A stretch of 64,000 bases of DNA from Amphiura filiformis (Eukaryota; Echinodermata; Ophiuroidea; Amphilepidida; Amphiuridae): NCBI RefSeq assembly GCF_039555335.1, contig NC_092635.1, forward strand, positions 49,434,052-49,498,051, in the 5' to 3' direction. Under the pieces are notes generated by a model that made no database searches, had not been told where the DNA came from, and was given only the letters and a program-made list of their open reading frames with translations. Below are positions 9,096 to 20,206 of this stretch, one piece after another; the first letter of the stretch is position 1, and every line of letters starts with the position of its first letter. The position numbers and the translations under genes were made by a program.

Positions 9096-11553
9096 AGCCA
9101 TATTATAACATTTGCTGAGGAAGACTCCTCACTGAATTTTTAAAATTCCTTTTTTACACGATTAAATTGTACTTTATTAAACCAATATACCCTGCAAAAA
9201 TCAAGACTCTGTAGTGCTGTAGTTTTGTCAAAATCCGAGATTTTTAATAAAACGCCAGAACCGGCGCTTTATTATTACGATGGAATTATTAGTCGAACGC
9301 ATACACAATGTTCATAACACACAGTACGTACACGGCGTGCGGGACGGTGATATACACAACAAAGGGTCGTACCACAACACGACCGAAGGAGTGGTACGTA
9401 TAGGCGACATGTGCGCTGGTAGTAAATTCCAATTTTCTTTGCTTTGCCGTAGTTGTTCGGCTCAAAAATAAAAGGGGATATATCTGACGGTAAAAGCTAA
9501 CATTTTATGGCAAAGAAATGCTAATCTATTTTGTTTGAAAATGTTATAATATGGCTTTAAACTTGAATAATTTCACTTTTAATGGTCAAGATATGTTGAG
9601 AAAGGCTGCAGATCATGTAAAATGGGGTTTTAAGAAAAATTTTAACCCTGCAGATTCCACACCACCAAATCACACCACCAAGGTAAATGGCTGGTAAAAA
9701 AAAAATCAGTGTTTTTATTGTAAGAACCATTGAGCTGCTTACCTACCCAATATTTGTTGGTTATATTGTAGAAGATATCATAAACATTAGGTAAAATGGT
9801 GTTTTGAATGAACCAGGGAGGGTTAACAATGAGAAAACGATCAATTCCTCCATACCTTTTAACACATAAATGAATAGGAAATCTATTTGGTGGTGTGCAC
9901 CCATAAGTAGCACCCAATTAACACCTTTGTTATCATGTTGATTCAATTGGTCATCAGTCAAGATTAATAGGTAAATTTTCACGGGAAAATTGGACACATG
10001 ACCAATGCGTATCAATGTAAGTGTAACCTTGAGCCTGATCTCTGACCAGGGTTGTCACTACACTGGTCGGTGCCGGTCGGTAGTAACCAGCACTCAGGCA
10101 GACCAACCGGCACTCAAGGGAATATGAGGACTTGCCAACCGGCACTAAAGTAGAGAAATTGTACTTTTTACCCTAAAAACAGCTGGAAAGTGACGCATGA
10201 GAGTATTTTGGACAAATATCATGGAAATTTAGCCGGCACTAAATTCAGTCTAGTGACAACCCTGTCTCTGACCCTGGCTGTGACCTCGCTATTCAAGTCT
10301 TAGTTATTTTGAATTGAAAAATTAGTTTTGGCCGCAGTTTCGATAGAAATTCAAGCATTGCAAAATTATTGATTTCTTCACAATATCATCAAAACGTAAT
10401 TTCAAAAATATTTACCTACGGAAAAAAATATTTATCTACGGAAACTCTTGTTATAATATTATAAACTTCCGACAAGTAACTTTGCATCCAAGGAGAAGTT
10501 AAATTCTTCCTATTCAAATACATTGGAAGACCACGTGCTCGGGGTCACATTCTATAATGCTAATATGTCTGCGCCCATGGGTATCACGTGTCCAGAAAAT
10601 TTTCCTGTGAATATTTTCCTATTAATCTTGACTGGTCATTAACAATTTTTATTTTTATTACAGTAATTCCTGCCAGACAGCCCAGGAAGGTTATGACCAA
10701 TTGAGTCAACATGATAACAATGTTAATTGGGTGCTTTACTTATATTCCAGACAAAATGTGCTGGAATTTAGTACCTCACCATTTCTTGCCAAACTTGCCC
10801 AGGATGCCATTCCTCACCTTTTTTTGAAATATAAAGAATATGTGGGTATGTGACCCGTCACATCAACAGTTACTGATTGCTACATGTACCTAGTACCTGT
10901 CCCTATTTAGTATGGGGCTTGTTTGAAACAAGTTTGTTGATGTTCAAATGCCAAATTGACTGCTCAGTGCCAGAAGTGGGTAAGTGCAATAGCTGCCATG
11001 TGAAGTATGAGTACAATGTACTGTGTGTAAACTGCCAAAATGTTCACAGGGCAGCTATTGCGCTTACCTACTTCTGGCACTGAGCAGTCAAAATACTGAT
11101 GCCCTTGCACATTATTTTTTTTCCATCACAGTGCACTCCACCTTCGGGGTTGTATCTTATAGGAAAAAAATAAACATCATTTACATTGAAATTTGTCATT
11201 TGAACTACAATAAAAATCATATCTAGTCATTAATCTCAAATCAAGAACTTAATTTTGTTAATTAAATGCAAGTTTAAACAAACAACATTACTTAAACTCT
11301 TAACAAGAGTAACAAGAGTAAAAAACCTATATCATGTATTGTGTTATGTGATAGACTTGAACTGAAAGCCTGATGATTCCAAGAAAGATGGGCTAACCAC
11401 TGAGCTGTTATTTTATTAATTTTAATTTCCATAAATCTTCATTTTATCACAGGTGATCATATTCGCCATACCAAAATCACAATGCGTCGAACACAAGAGG
11501 TGCAGCTGTTTGTCTCAAAAGAGGAGAATTCCATAGAGGTGATGGGCGCTTGA
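8740..11553 (+). CDS. unrecognised gene, last three exons (8740-8860, 10664-10845, 11453-11553)
   Basis: I do not recognise this protein. Three exons have canonical sites and matching phases. 8740-8860 lies between TTTTTGTTCAG and GTAAGTCC and ends 2 bases into a codon. 10664-10845 follows TTTTTATTACAG, contributes the third base, and ends 1 base into a codon before GTATGTG. 11453-11553 follows TTATCACAG and ends at TGA 11551-11553. The readable product is about 133 residues: MTMYVTIWHHDEVTEKSF opens the first exon, NSCQTAQEGYDQLSQHDN and PFLAKLAQDAIPHLFLKY are in the second, GDHIRHTKITMRRTQEVQLF and KEENSIEVMGA in the last. It is rich in charged and aromatic residues, with no signal peptide or obvious membrane segment. 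The start may lie upstream (first exon enters in mid-codon, though ATG is its first full codon). Exon 1 is duplicated at 5808, and inverted relatives lie at 4573-5155 and 9647-10015. No clear AATAAA was noted just after the stop. Confidence 0.55.
9096..9556. mobile_element. TTAA-flanked MITE (461 bp), copy 1
   Basis: Terminal inverted repeats AGCCATATTATAACATTT are flanked by TTAA at 9092-9095 and 9557-9560. The paralogous block at about 6130 reads CAATACTTAAACTTGAATAA, the precise empty site with one TTAA. A second copy is at 47002-47403. The TTAA duplication is typical of piggyBac and Kolobok superfamilies. The short ORF inside (from 9280) is not convincing. Confidence 0.88.
9647..10015 (-). 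pseudogene. second inverted relative of the unrecognised gene
   Basis: On the - strand, 10015-9920 matches the + strand 10594-10740 (CCTATTAATCTTGACT, CAACATGATAACAA, GTTAATTGGGTGCT) but lacks ~60 bases containing the splice acceptor and first codons. Next comes NRFPIHLCVKRYGGIDRFLI and more, ending at the donor by 9743, with 8-9 replacements relative to the copy at 4991-5150 and no stop. A CAG acceptor then leads into IYLGGVIWWCGI at 9690, and homology stops at about 9647. With a lost acceptor and a truncated last block it is probably non-functional. Confidence 0.5.
10047..10264. mobile_element. hAT-like MITE with 8-bp TSD TCTCTGAC
   Basis: The terminal inverted repeats CAGGGTTGTCACTA / TAGTGACAACCCTG are bounded by perfect 8-base direct repeats TCTCTGAC (10039-10046 and 10265-10272). 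CAG-starting termini and 8-base duplications are hallmarks of the hAT superfamily. Internally CCGGCACT recurs (10088, 10139, 10233). It sits in the intron of the unrecognised gene. Confidence 0.92.
10958..11089. repeat. hairpin with 40-bp arms in last intron of the unrecognised gene
   Basis: The arm at 10958-10997 starts GACTGCTCAGTGCCAGAAGT and is mirrored at 11050-11089, with 38 of 40 positions complementary and a loop of 52 bases. It would make a stable stem in RNA. It may be a tiny MITE or a hairpin RNA precursor. Confidence 0.85.
11350..11418 (-). other. tRNA-like sequence (possible SINE head)
   Basis: The - strand reads AGCTCAGTGGTTAGC (box A-like) then, 34 bases on, AGTTCAAGTCT (box B-like). 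No complete acceptor or anticodon stem is apparent, so this is at best a degenerate tRNA-derived repeat. Confidence 0.3.
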
Positions 11554-11898
11554 TGACATCCACTTGCTAGCCTACCTTATACCGGAAAAAAGGAAGCGTT
11601 CCTTAAGAATATTCATATAGGGCTGCTTGGTAGTTCGGTTTTAATAGTCTCATGGAATTGAGACTAAAATAGTCTATAGAGAACAGAACTATAATCACTG
11701 CAAGCTCCTGTAAACTCATCTCCTCAAAATTATCCCACTAAAAGTAGCACTTAGATAGTCTGCATGCTGTCTACTGAAGCTAATGCTAAGTATGTTTCAT
11801 ATGCTATCAAGATAGTCTGTATGCTATCTACTGAAGCTATGCCAAGTAGTTCATTCCACACATGCTGTCAACTGAAGATCATAGCAATATTGTAATTT

Positions 11899-12180
11899 GT
11901 TATTAATATGTGATGTAATCAAGCAAAATCAGTTGGAACTTGGAAATATATTAAATTTTCTGTTTCTTATAGGATAGTAAAAACATTTACAAATCTGGAT
12001 TTTGCAGAAAACAGCATTGAAATTGAACAACCAATTCCAAAGATATGAGCAACTAAAGAGTTTCCAAAGCAACCAGAAACAAAAGGAAATATTTACTTTG
12101 TGTGGCTATATCTCAAAATCGATATTTCCGAGTTCCGACTGATTTTGCTTGATCGCATCACATATGTTATTATTTTAACA
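11899..12180. mobile_element. MITE-like inverted repeat (~280 bp)
   Basis: The left part TATGTGATGTAATCAAGCAA AATCAG is mirrored by the right part (complement reads TATGTGATGCGATCAAGCAA), continuing through GGAACTTGGAAATAT for ~60 bases per arm. No coding content; superfamily unknown. Confidence 0.7.
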
Positions 12181-12245
12181 GATTCTATCTACTTAATTGT
12201 TTTGTATTACACAGGTGCTACTGAATATAGTCCATTTTGTTTAGA

Positions 12246-12401
12246 GGTTAATGACTGTGCATCATTCATCTTGAGGGTATTGTAAAATAATTTTATTTAA
12301 AACATTGTGCTTTGGAATCAAGGAATATCAGGAGCAGTGCAAAGCACAATGTTTAGATATTTTACAATACCCTCAAAATACCTGATGCAAAGTCATTAAC
12401 C
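12246..12401. mobile_element. foldback element (~156 bp)
   Basis: Left arm GGTTAATGACTGTGCATCAT..., GAGGGTATTGTAAAAT, AACATTGTGCTTTG is mirrored in order by CAAAGCACAATGTT, ATTTTACAATACCCTC and GATGCAAAGTCATTAACC. There are minor indels between arms. Confidence 0.75.
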
Positions 12402-13522
12402 ACATTCATAACTGCCACTTTTCACTTTGCATCATATTTTCTTCTTTTAAATTTGAAAACAAAATAAAGTTTTAACTTTATCACAAAGTTGTCACAAAGT
12501 AGCTTCTCATCAAAAATATGTAGCATCAAAACCATAGCACCTATGAAAAACAACCTTATTGGTGCAAAGTGGGGGCAATGGCTCATCTAAAATTGTAAAC
12601 TTTGATAAGGTTGCACCAAGTTGATGTATCGTTATGATACACAAAATTTTCATTAGAGATGAGGACTGTACAAGAATACTGCTTGGACTGCTTAAGACTT
12701 GCCCCTACTACTGTATATAGATACCATTTTTCCTTCCAGAAAATGTATAATTTTTGATATTATTAGTTCATGACACATGGCCTTATAGTAAACATTTCAC
12801 TTGAATGAACATATCCCCATCTTATTTCAAAATACAATGCAAACGCACAACCTTGCATACTTAATGAAAAACACTAGCTAATCACGAGTGAGTTGGATTC
12901 TCTTCCTGTTAGACACATGCAATAATTAATCACACAGTATGCGTGGACAATCATCGCACTGTTGGCAGCTTCGTTCATTCAAATGAAATTTTTACTCTAA
13001 GATAAGATGTTTTGTATTTAAGGTTGGTCTGAACCCTGGAATTATGGAAACTTTCGGGCCTCATAACTTCTAAATTGTTGGTCTAAAGTATATAAAAGTA
13101 TACATATTTAGAATGGCAAAGACTTGATAATTTCATCTGTGAGGTCAAATTTGGGCCAAAATGCCATTTTTGGCCCAAAATACCAAAAATATTGGTTTTT
13201 GGCCCATTTCTTTTTCGTGCATCCTAACAAAAAAATTCTTGGGCCAAAATTTTTAAAAACTAGATCAAAATATCTTCATTTTTTTTAATTTTGACCAATT
13301 TCATCAAAAATATTTGAAATTTGGGCCAAAATCTGGCTTTTTTGGACCATTTTTGGTGCAAATTTCTCAAAGTTGGCCCATGGTTCAGCTATGGTGTGGT
13401 AACCGCTCTAGTTACTCCATATTTTTGCCTTTTATTTTGAAAGAAAATGTATAATTTTTGCTATTATTAGTTCACGACACATGGCCTTTTAAACACAGTG
13501 CTTTCTACTGAAGATACACTTC

Positions 13523-13640
13523 CGGGTTTTGTGGTGCAGTAGCTAGAGCATTGGACTCATGATCGTAAGGTTATGGGTTCGTACCCCATTCTACATGTTA
13601 TACAAGGATGCATCTGCTAAAGATATCACTTATCATACAA
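13523..13640 (+). other. tRNA-derived SINE head
   Basis: GTGCAGTAGCTAGAGC matches an RNA polymerase III box A. 33 bases later ATGGGTTCGTACCCCAT forms a perfect 5-bp T-stem with a 7-base loop (box B). An ACTCATGA anticodon-loop-like segment (CAT) lies between, but its stem is mismatched. So it is a tRNA-like promoter relic rather than a functional tRNA. Confidence 0.5.
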
Positions 13641-13718
13641 AACAATATAATTATCTACTGAAGATAACATTTTGATTGTTTTGTATTACACAGATGCCAT
13701 ATACTGAAGATAGCACAT

Positions 13719-15582
13719 ATATGGTCATTTTCACAGTAAAGGGTGTAACTTTTGATTTTTAGGGTCAACATTTCAAACCACTTAAATATGTTTCTGTTTA
13801 CTGTAATCATGCATAGAAGCAACTTAAATTCCAGTAAAATAATGTTTCAAGGCTTAAACCTTTTGATTTCTGATAAAAAATTTGACATTTCCATAACATT
13901 TTGGTTAAAATATAAAAAAAAATGTATTTTACATAATCTCAGAAAATTATGACATGAAAGCTGGAATACATGTGAAATCCCATTCCAAAGTAAGTCAACA
14001 GATATAAGTTAAATTTTATACCATGTTTTGCTATGTTTGTAATTGCAATTTTGAAAATTTTTAACATCAAGGGTCATTTGCAATGGAAATTTCCCAACCT
14101 TAAACATATTTTTTAAGTTTTAATTGGGTTCCTAAGATAATTTGAATGTCTAACTTCATGTACAAATACTACTTGTTGAAAGGAACCTCCCAGCCAAGTT
14201 TCACAGAAATTGGAGTTATTTTTAGAATTGGCAATTCAAGCGATTTGTGTTTCGGAGGCTTCAGTTAACAACACAGGTGATCATAAAAGTAAAATATTTG
14301 GCTAACTACTACAAGTTGACATGAAAAAATAGGTAAAAAATATCACAATTACCAATTTTCATGCTTTGCTTCTAAGTATTGAATTTCAGTTGTGACAAAA
14401 TTATCACAGCAAGTCATTTTTTTTTGTTTCGGAGGCTTCATGTTAACAATGGTTAAACATTGCAGAAGTAGTTTTTTTGAAAACAACACTGTTGGGATCA
14501 TCTAAGCTGTTATTTTCTTGCGTGTATTGAATCAATGATTCTATGCGGCAGATATTGTAGATTTATAACATGGTAATTTTTTCACCCATTTGTTAAGTAT
14601 GGTGTTATTTGCATGTGAAGCCTCCGAAACGGGCTTTCTTGGGTATCAGTATATTTTTCAAACATTAACCATAATATCAATTTTTTTTTTAATTTATGAC
14701 ATTCTGCACATACCATGTAACAATTACAATGCAGATATCAATATGGAACACACCAATTTAGATATATGCATAGATGATAATTAACCTTATTGTTGTTTCG
14801 GAGGCTTCATTTGTTTCGGAGGCTTCAATTGTTAACGGAAAGTTTGTATTGGGTCCCATTTTCAAACGTTGATATATATCTCCATGATTTAAAAACAAGT
14901 GACTTGAGGATCTACTTTGCTACATTTTGATAAATAGATTGGATGAGCTCTTTTATTTATATTTGCCCAAGCTTGCTGAACAGTTTGTTTCGGAGGCTTC
15001 AAAAAAGTTAACGGAAAATTGGCTCTTTGAAGTCAAGATTTTATAAAAATTTTAAAAGCTTGCAAATCGACTAATTTTGTTACCCATTTCAAGTTAAGAT
15101 ATCAACTGTTATGAATCAAGAAGTGAAGAAATAACCAAGAATTATGAACCAAAGCTATACCCACAAAGTTTGTTAACAATTGTTGACGGAAAATGAAGCC
15201 TCCGAAACGACAAATCTCGAAGCCCGGTTCTCAAAAATACAGGGCTGTTCACAATTAAATCTAATGTGGCAGTGTTTACTGAACATATGACCGTACTTTC
15301 AGGATAAGAAAAATTATCCATGAACTAACTGAAGAAAACACAGGGTTTTACAAAAATGTTACTGTTTTTATAGTTTTTCAAAATGGCAATATTAGGTACA
15401 TTTAAGCCTGCTAAAACTGAACGCAGTAACTCCCGAAGATGATTATGCTACCCAAGGTAGCTGCTAACTAGATGACTTATGTGGCCAAAAATCATGGAAT
15501 TCTGTGGCTTTATTAGAACACAACGGATCAAAATGTTAAAAATCTAAAGTTGCACCCTTTACCGTGAAAATGACCATATATA
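13719..15582. mobile_element. 1.86 kb TIR element with seven TTTCGGAGGCTTCA motifs
   Basis: The ends are ~42-base inverted repeats: left TATGGTCATTTTCACAGTAA then AGGGTGTAACTTTTGATTTTT; right its complement with five or so differences (15540-15580). Inside, the 14-mer TTTCGGAGGCTTCA occurs forward at 14250, 14427, 14796, 14814 and 14988, and reversed at 14616 and 15194. It is often followed within 15 bases by GTTAAC. The rest is AT-rich and non-coding. Spaced repeats resemble transposase-binding subterminal motifs, but they span the middle of the element. Superfamily unknown. Confidence 0.7.
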
Positions 15583-15726
15583 TATATATATAGATTTTTT
15601 TGTATTAAACCGGTATTATCTACTGAAGATAGCACAGGTGCTAGCTATATAAATAGATTCATCAAGGTTATTGGTAGACAATATGAAAGGTTTCTTTTGA
15701 ACAAAACCAAAACTTTCACTTGCCAT

Positions 15727-16350
15727 TGACGGTTTCACCTATCATGGTCAGTGACAGCACAATGAATTTTATTGGGGGGGGCGGAGGCAAAGTAAATTTC
15801 AGGGGTGGGCAAAGTGAATTTCAGTAAGAGGAGTGGGCAAAATTAACAAATTTTGTGCAAAATAGCTGCAAAAAGTGGAAATGTTCTAATTTTGGTGAAA
15901 TGCCGTCCTGCCCCCTGTAGTTCCGCCACTGATCATGATCGATGGGCATCATCAAAATGATGATTGGTGATTCGTCCAGTTGGATGTATCCTGACTGAAT
16001 GTGGTGTCTTATAAGGCAGGAGTGGATCATGCACATGACTTATGAAGTGAGTCCCTTGTCTTTGTTCATGACATTGGGTCCTTGTCTTCTGATCAAAATT
16101 GATTCTTGACGGTTTCACCTATCATGGTCAGTGACAGCACAATTAATTTTATTGGGGAGTGAATTTCAGTAAGAGGGGTGGGCAAAATCAACAAATTTTG
16201 TGCAAAATAGCTGCAAAAAGTGGAAATGTTCTAATTTGGGATGTATCCTGACTGAAGATGGTGTCTTATTAGGCAGGAGTGGATCATTCACATGACTTAT
16301 AAAAGTGGATCCCCTTGTCTTTGTTCATGACATTGGGAATTTTGACCTTT
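15727..16350. repeat. diverged tandem pair, ~378-base period
   Basis: GACGGTTTCACCTATCATGG at 15728 recurs at 16108, followed in both by GTCAGTGACAGCACAAT, GCAAAATAGCTGCAAAAAGT and TATCCTGACTGAA...GTGTCTTAT. The second copy is internally deleted. A G-rich patch at 15770-15785 and CCGCCACTGATCATG at 15923 suggest a decayed transposon. No gene. Confidence 0.7.
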
Positions 16351-18000
16351 ACCTTTATTTTTAACTCTGTGCGCCATCAAAATCCAAAAAAGTTTTTGCT
16401 GGAAAATGAAACTTACCATGGAGGTCTGTAATTACAAACTTGTTTGGACTTGGGATCTCGATGGCGTGGCCCATTATGATGCTTTGAGGTTTGCCTGAGG
16501 GCGCTTTTCATCAAAACATTGGATTTGCTGTTTTTATGTACCATCAAGAACTTTTTTTCTTGGTTTTTGTGATGTAACCATTTGGTACTTCAAAAAAATG
16601 CAAAACGCAGGTTGGGATGATGATGTTATGCCCCTCCAAAGTTTGCCATTTGTAAACTAGGCTCACAGAGGCCGAAATTTCAAGATTTTTTTCAGCTGAA
16701 TGAAGGCACTGTGCATGCTCATATTGTACATGTGAGTTGTTGGTGTTAATATGTACCAATATAATTTTTTAGAAAAAATTTAATTATTTTTTGTATCGCA
16801 GTTGGGTACATAATAAGGAAGACTGGCTCTTAAATTACAAATCGTGTGCAAAAGGTTACTATTTTCAATGAGCTATGACTTTGCTAAAGAGTGGTTACAA
16901 ATTAATAGTAGCACATAGTTTGATTTGTATTTCAAATATGCTATCTACTAAAGCAGGCTTTGAGTTTTAAGGAGTGCGAATGTGATCACACTCCACAACA
17001 CTCCTTAAATGATCATAAGGAGTGTGATTTATCACACTCCTTAATCTTTAAACTTAACACTCATGATTCACAAAATAGCACACTCACACAAGATTGAGGT
17101 GTGCTATTTATCACACACCTCAATTAATTTTTTAAAACTAAAAGCCTGCTAAAGGTAACACTTGGATCGTTTTGCATGCCATAATGGTGCTGTCTACTAA
17201 AGATAACACTTTGATTGTTTTGTATACATGTGCTATCTTCAGTAGATACAAGGGTATTGTGTGCTTGGGTGTTAAGCCCTTGAGACCAAGGTAGTGGATG
17301 GCACTGCGGATTGGCTGAATTTCCCCCCGTTTTTACCTTCAATTTTCATGATTTTTTTTTCAATTCTCAGAAACCGCTAACTGTCAATGGCCCATGGTTC
17401 AGCTATGGTGTGGTAACCGCTCTAGTTACTCCATATTTTTGCCTTTTATTTTGAAAGAAAATGTATAATTTTTGCTATTATTAGTTCACGACACATGGCC
17501 TTTTTTGTAAACATTTCACTTGAAATGAACATATCCCCGATCAGATTTTAAAATCATGACTTAGATTGTCGTTTTGTATTACATGCATGCTATCTACTGA
17601 AGATAGCACGTAGTTTGTTTTGTATTTTACACATGCTATCTACTGAAGATTAGTTTTTTCCTTCATTTTTGACCATTGTTGTCAATCTTTGCCCCCCTTA
17701 AAAGATGGCTCCACCTTGCCCCCCCTATTTGCATACCCTCTGAAAAAGTGCTTGCTACGCCACTGCTGGTTTGTCACTAGCACTTAATATTAGCATCTAA
17801 ATTGTTTTGTGTGAAACCCATGCAATCTACTACTGAAGATATCACTTACATTGTTTTATATTACACATGTACCAGGTAGATTTTGTATTACACACATGCT
17901 TACTACTGAAGATAGCACGTACCAGGTAGATTTTGTATTACACCCATGCTTACTACTGAAGATCATAACTTAGATTGTTGCTTTGTATTACATGCATGAT
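16340..18000. repeat. large tandem duplication, copy 1
   Basis: Collinear with 18575-20205 at high identity (GCGCCATCAAAATCCAAAAA; TTGGGATGATGATG; GGTGCTGTCTACTAAAGATA; TACGCCACTGCTGGTTTGTC). Includes palindromes such as AAGGAGTGTGATTTATCACA at 17017 with its mirror. No coding frames persist in both copies. Confidence 0.85.
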
Positions 18001-18574
18001 ATCTACTGAAGACAGGTTTGACTATGAAAACGATTCTCTTATAAATGCATCTATGCAGTTTCCACCTCGATACACCCAATATTTGCTTATTTTGGGTTTT
18101 GATGATGATGATAAAACATTAGTCTGAAGTTAAAATTATGAAGATGATACAGTTTATGATGTTTTGACAAAGTCTGTACAGAATTCTTATCATCTATACC
18201 ATATTATGCTGCACATAAGGCAATATAATGCCAATTTGGCACAAAGTATGAACTTTGACCTCTATTATATCAGTTAAGAAGCTAGATCATGAAAAATGAA
18301 ATTGGGATCTTGTTGGCGTATCATATTATAATGCAAAAAAAAGCCCACATTGCGCTGCGCATCATTGTTCAAAGGAATTGAGGTCAAATTGACCTCCACA
18401 ATGAGGCTAAGTCAATTTTCAAAAAATCATTAAAATATGAAGATCAAGAGATTCCAAGCTAATTTTTATATTAATTGACAGAAAATTATGCCTTCTTTAA
18501 TGAGTTGCTATTCTGAAAGTCAGGTGATGTTGACGCGCAGAAATACAGGCACGTAAAAATGCCCGAAAATAGGG
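18001..18574. other. spacer between the tandem copies
   Basis: No gene seen. TTTGCTTATTTTGGGTTTTG and a (GAT)n patch at 18083-18130 recur at 24347-24440, so this is also repeat-derived. Confidence 0.5.
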
Positions 18575-20205
18575 AATTTTGACCATTGACCTTTATTAAA
18601 TCTGTGCGCCATCAAAATCCAAAAAAGTTTTTGCTGGAAAATGAAACTTACCATGGAGGTCTGTAATTACAAACTTGTTCCGACTTGGGATCTCAATGGC
18701 GCGGCCCATTATGATGCTTTGAAGTTTGCCTGAGGGCGCTTTTCATCAAAACATTGGATTTGTTGTTTTTATGCGCCATCAAGAACTTTTTTTCTTGGTT
18801 TTTGTGATGTAACCATTTGGTACTTCAAAAAAATGCAAAACGCAGGTTGGGATGATGATGGCGCAAGATGTTATGCCCCTCCAAAGTTTGCCATTAGGCT
18901 CAGAGAGGCCGAAATTTCAAGATTTTTTAAAGCTGAATGAGAGTGCTGTGCATGCTCATATTGTACATGTGAGTTGTTGGTGTTAATATGTACCAATATA
19001 ATTTTTTAGAGAAAATTTTATTATTTTTTGTATCGCAGTTGGGTACATAATGAGGAAGACTGGCTCTTAAATTGCAAATCTTGTGCAAAAGGTTACTATT
19101 TTCAATGAGCTATGACTTTGCTAAAGAGTGCTTACAAATTAATAGTAGCACATAGTTTGATTTGTATTTCAAATATGCTATCTACTAAAGCAGGCTTTGA
19201 GTTTTAAGGAGTGCGAGTGTGATCTCACTCCACAACACTCCTTAAATGAGTGTGATTCCTTAATCTTTAAGCTTAACACTCATGATTCACAAAATAGCAC
19301 TCCTCACAAGTTTTTATTTATCACACACCTCAATCAATTTTTAAAAACTAAAAGCTTCCTAAAGGGAACACTTGGATCGTTTTGCATGCCATAATGGTGC
19401 TGTCTACTAAAGATAACACTTCAATTGTTTTGTATACATGTGCTATCTTCAGTAGATTATGTGCTCGGGTGTTAAGCCCTTGAGACCAAGGTAGTAGATG
19501 GCACTGCGGATTGGCTGAATTTCCCCCCAATTCTCAGAAACTGCTGACTCTCAATGGCCCATGGTTCAGCTATGGTGTGGTAACCGCTCTAGTTACTCCA
19601 TATTTTTGGGAAAGATTAGACTTTCCTCTTTCAGAAAATGTATAATTTTTGCTATTATTAGTTCACGACACATGGCCTTTTAGTAAACATTTCACTTGAA
19701 TGAACATATCCCCGATAAGATTTTAAAATCACAACTTAGATTGTCGTTTTGTATTACATGCATGCTATATATTGAAGATAGCTTGTAGTTTGTTTTGTAT
19801 TTTACACATGCTATCTACTGAAGATAAGTTTTTTCCTTCATTTTTGACCATTTCTGTCAATCTTTGCCCCCCCCCCCCCTTAAAAGTTGGCTCCCCCTTT
19901 CCCCCTATTTGCCCACCCTCTGAAAATGTGCTTGCTACGCCACTGCTGGTTTGTCACTAGCACTTAATATTATCATCTAAATTGTTTTTGTGTGAAACAT
20001 ATGCAATCTACTACTGAAGATATCACTTACATTGTTTTGTATTACACATGTGCTATCTACTGAAGATAGCACGTACCAGGTAGATTTTGTATTACACACA
20101 TGCATACTACTGAAGATAGAACGTACCAGGTAGATTTTGTATTACACACATGCTTACTACTGAAGATCATAACTTAGATTGTTGTTTTGTATTACATGCA
20201 TACTA
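18575..20205. repeat. large tandem duplication, copy 2
   Basis: Second copy of 16340-18000 with small deletions (for example near 19250 and 19460) and a longer C-run at 19867. It is cut at 20206 by the insertion of the next element. Confidence 0.85.
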
Positions 20206-20206
20206 T

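Larger units (their letters stand above)
11554..13500. other. noncoding stretch with small inverted-repeat elements
   Basis: No exon found. It contains the first members of the TCTACTGAAG motif family (11775, 11830), two MITE-like elements listed separately, and a partial relative (about 12835-13000) of the terminal region of the element at 41975-42607 (GCACAACCTTGCATAC, AATCACGAGTG, GTTCATTCAA). A low-complexity patch at 13130-13400 repeats TTGGGCCAAAAT and its complement. ATGGTTCAGCTATGGTGTGG near 13380 recurs at 17393, 19560 and 22021. Confidence 0.6.

Noticed and set aside
13523-13600. Functional tRNA-Met
   Set aside because: The T-arm is perfect, but acceptor and anticodon stems do not pair; a SINE head is more likely.
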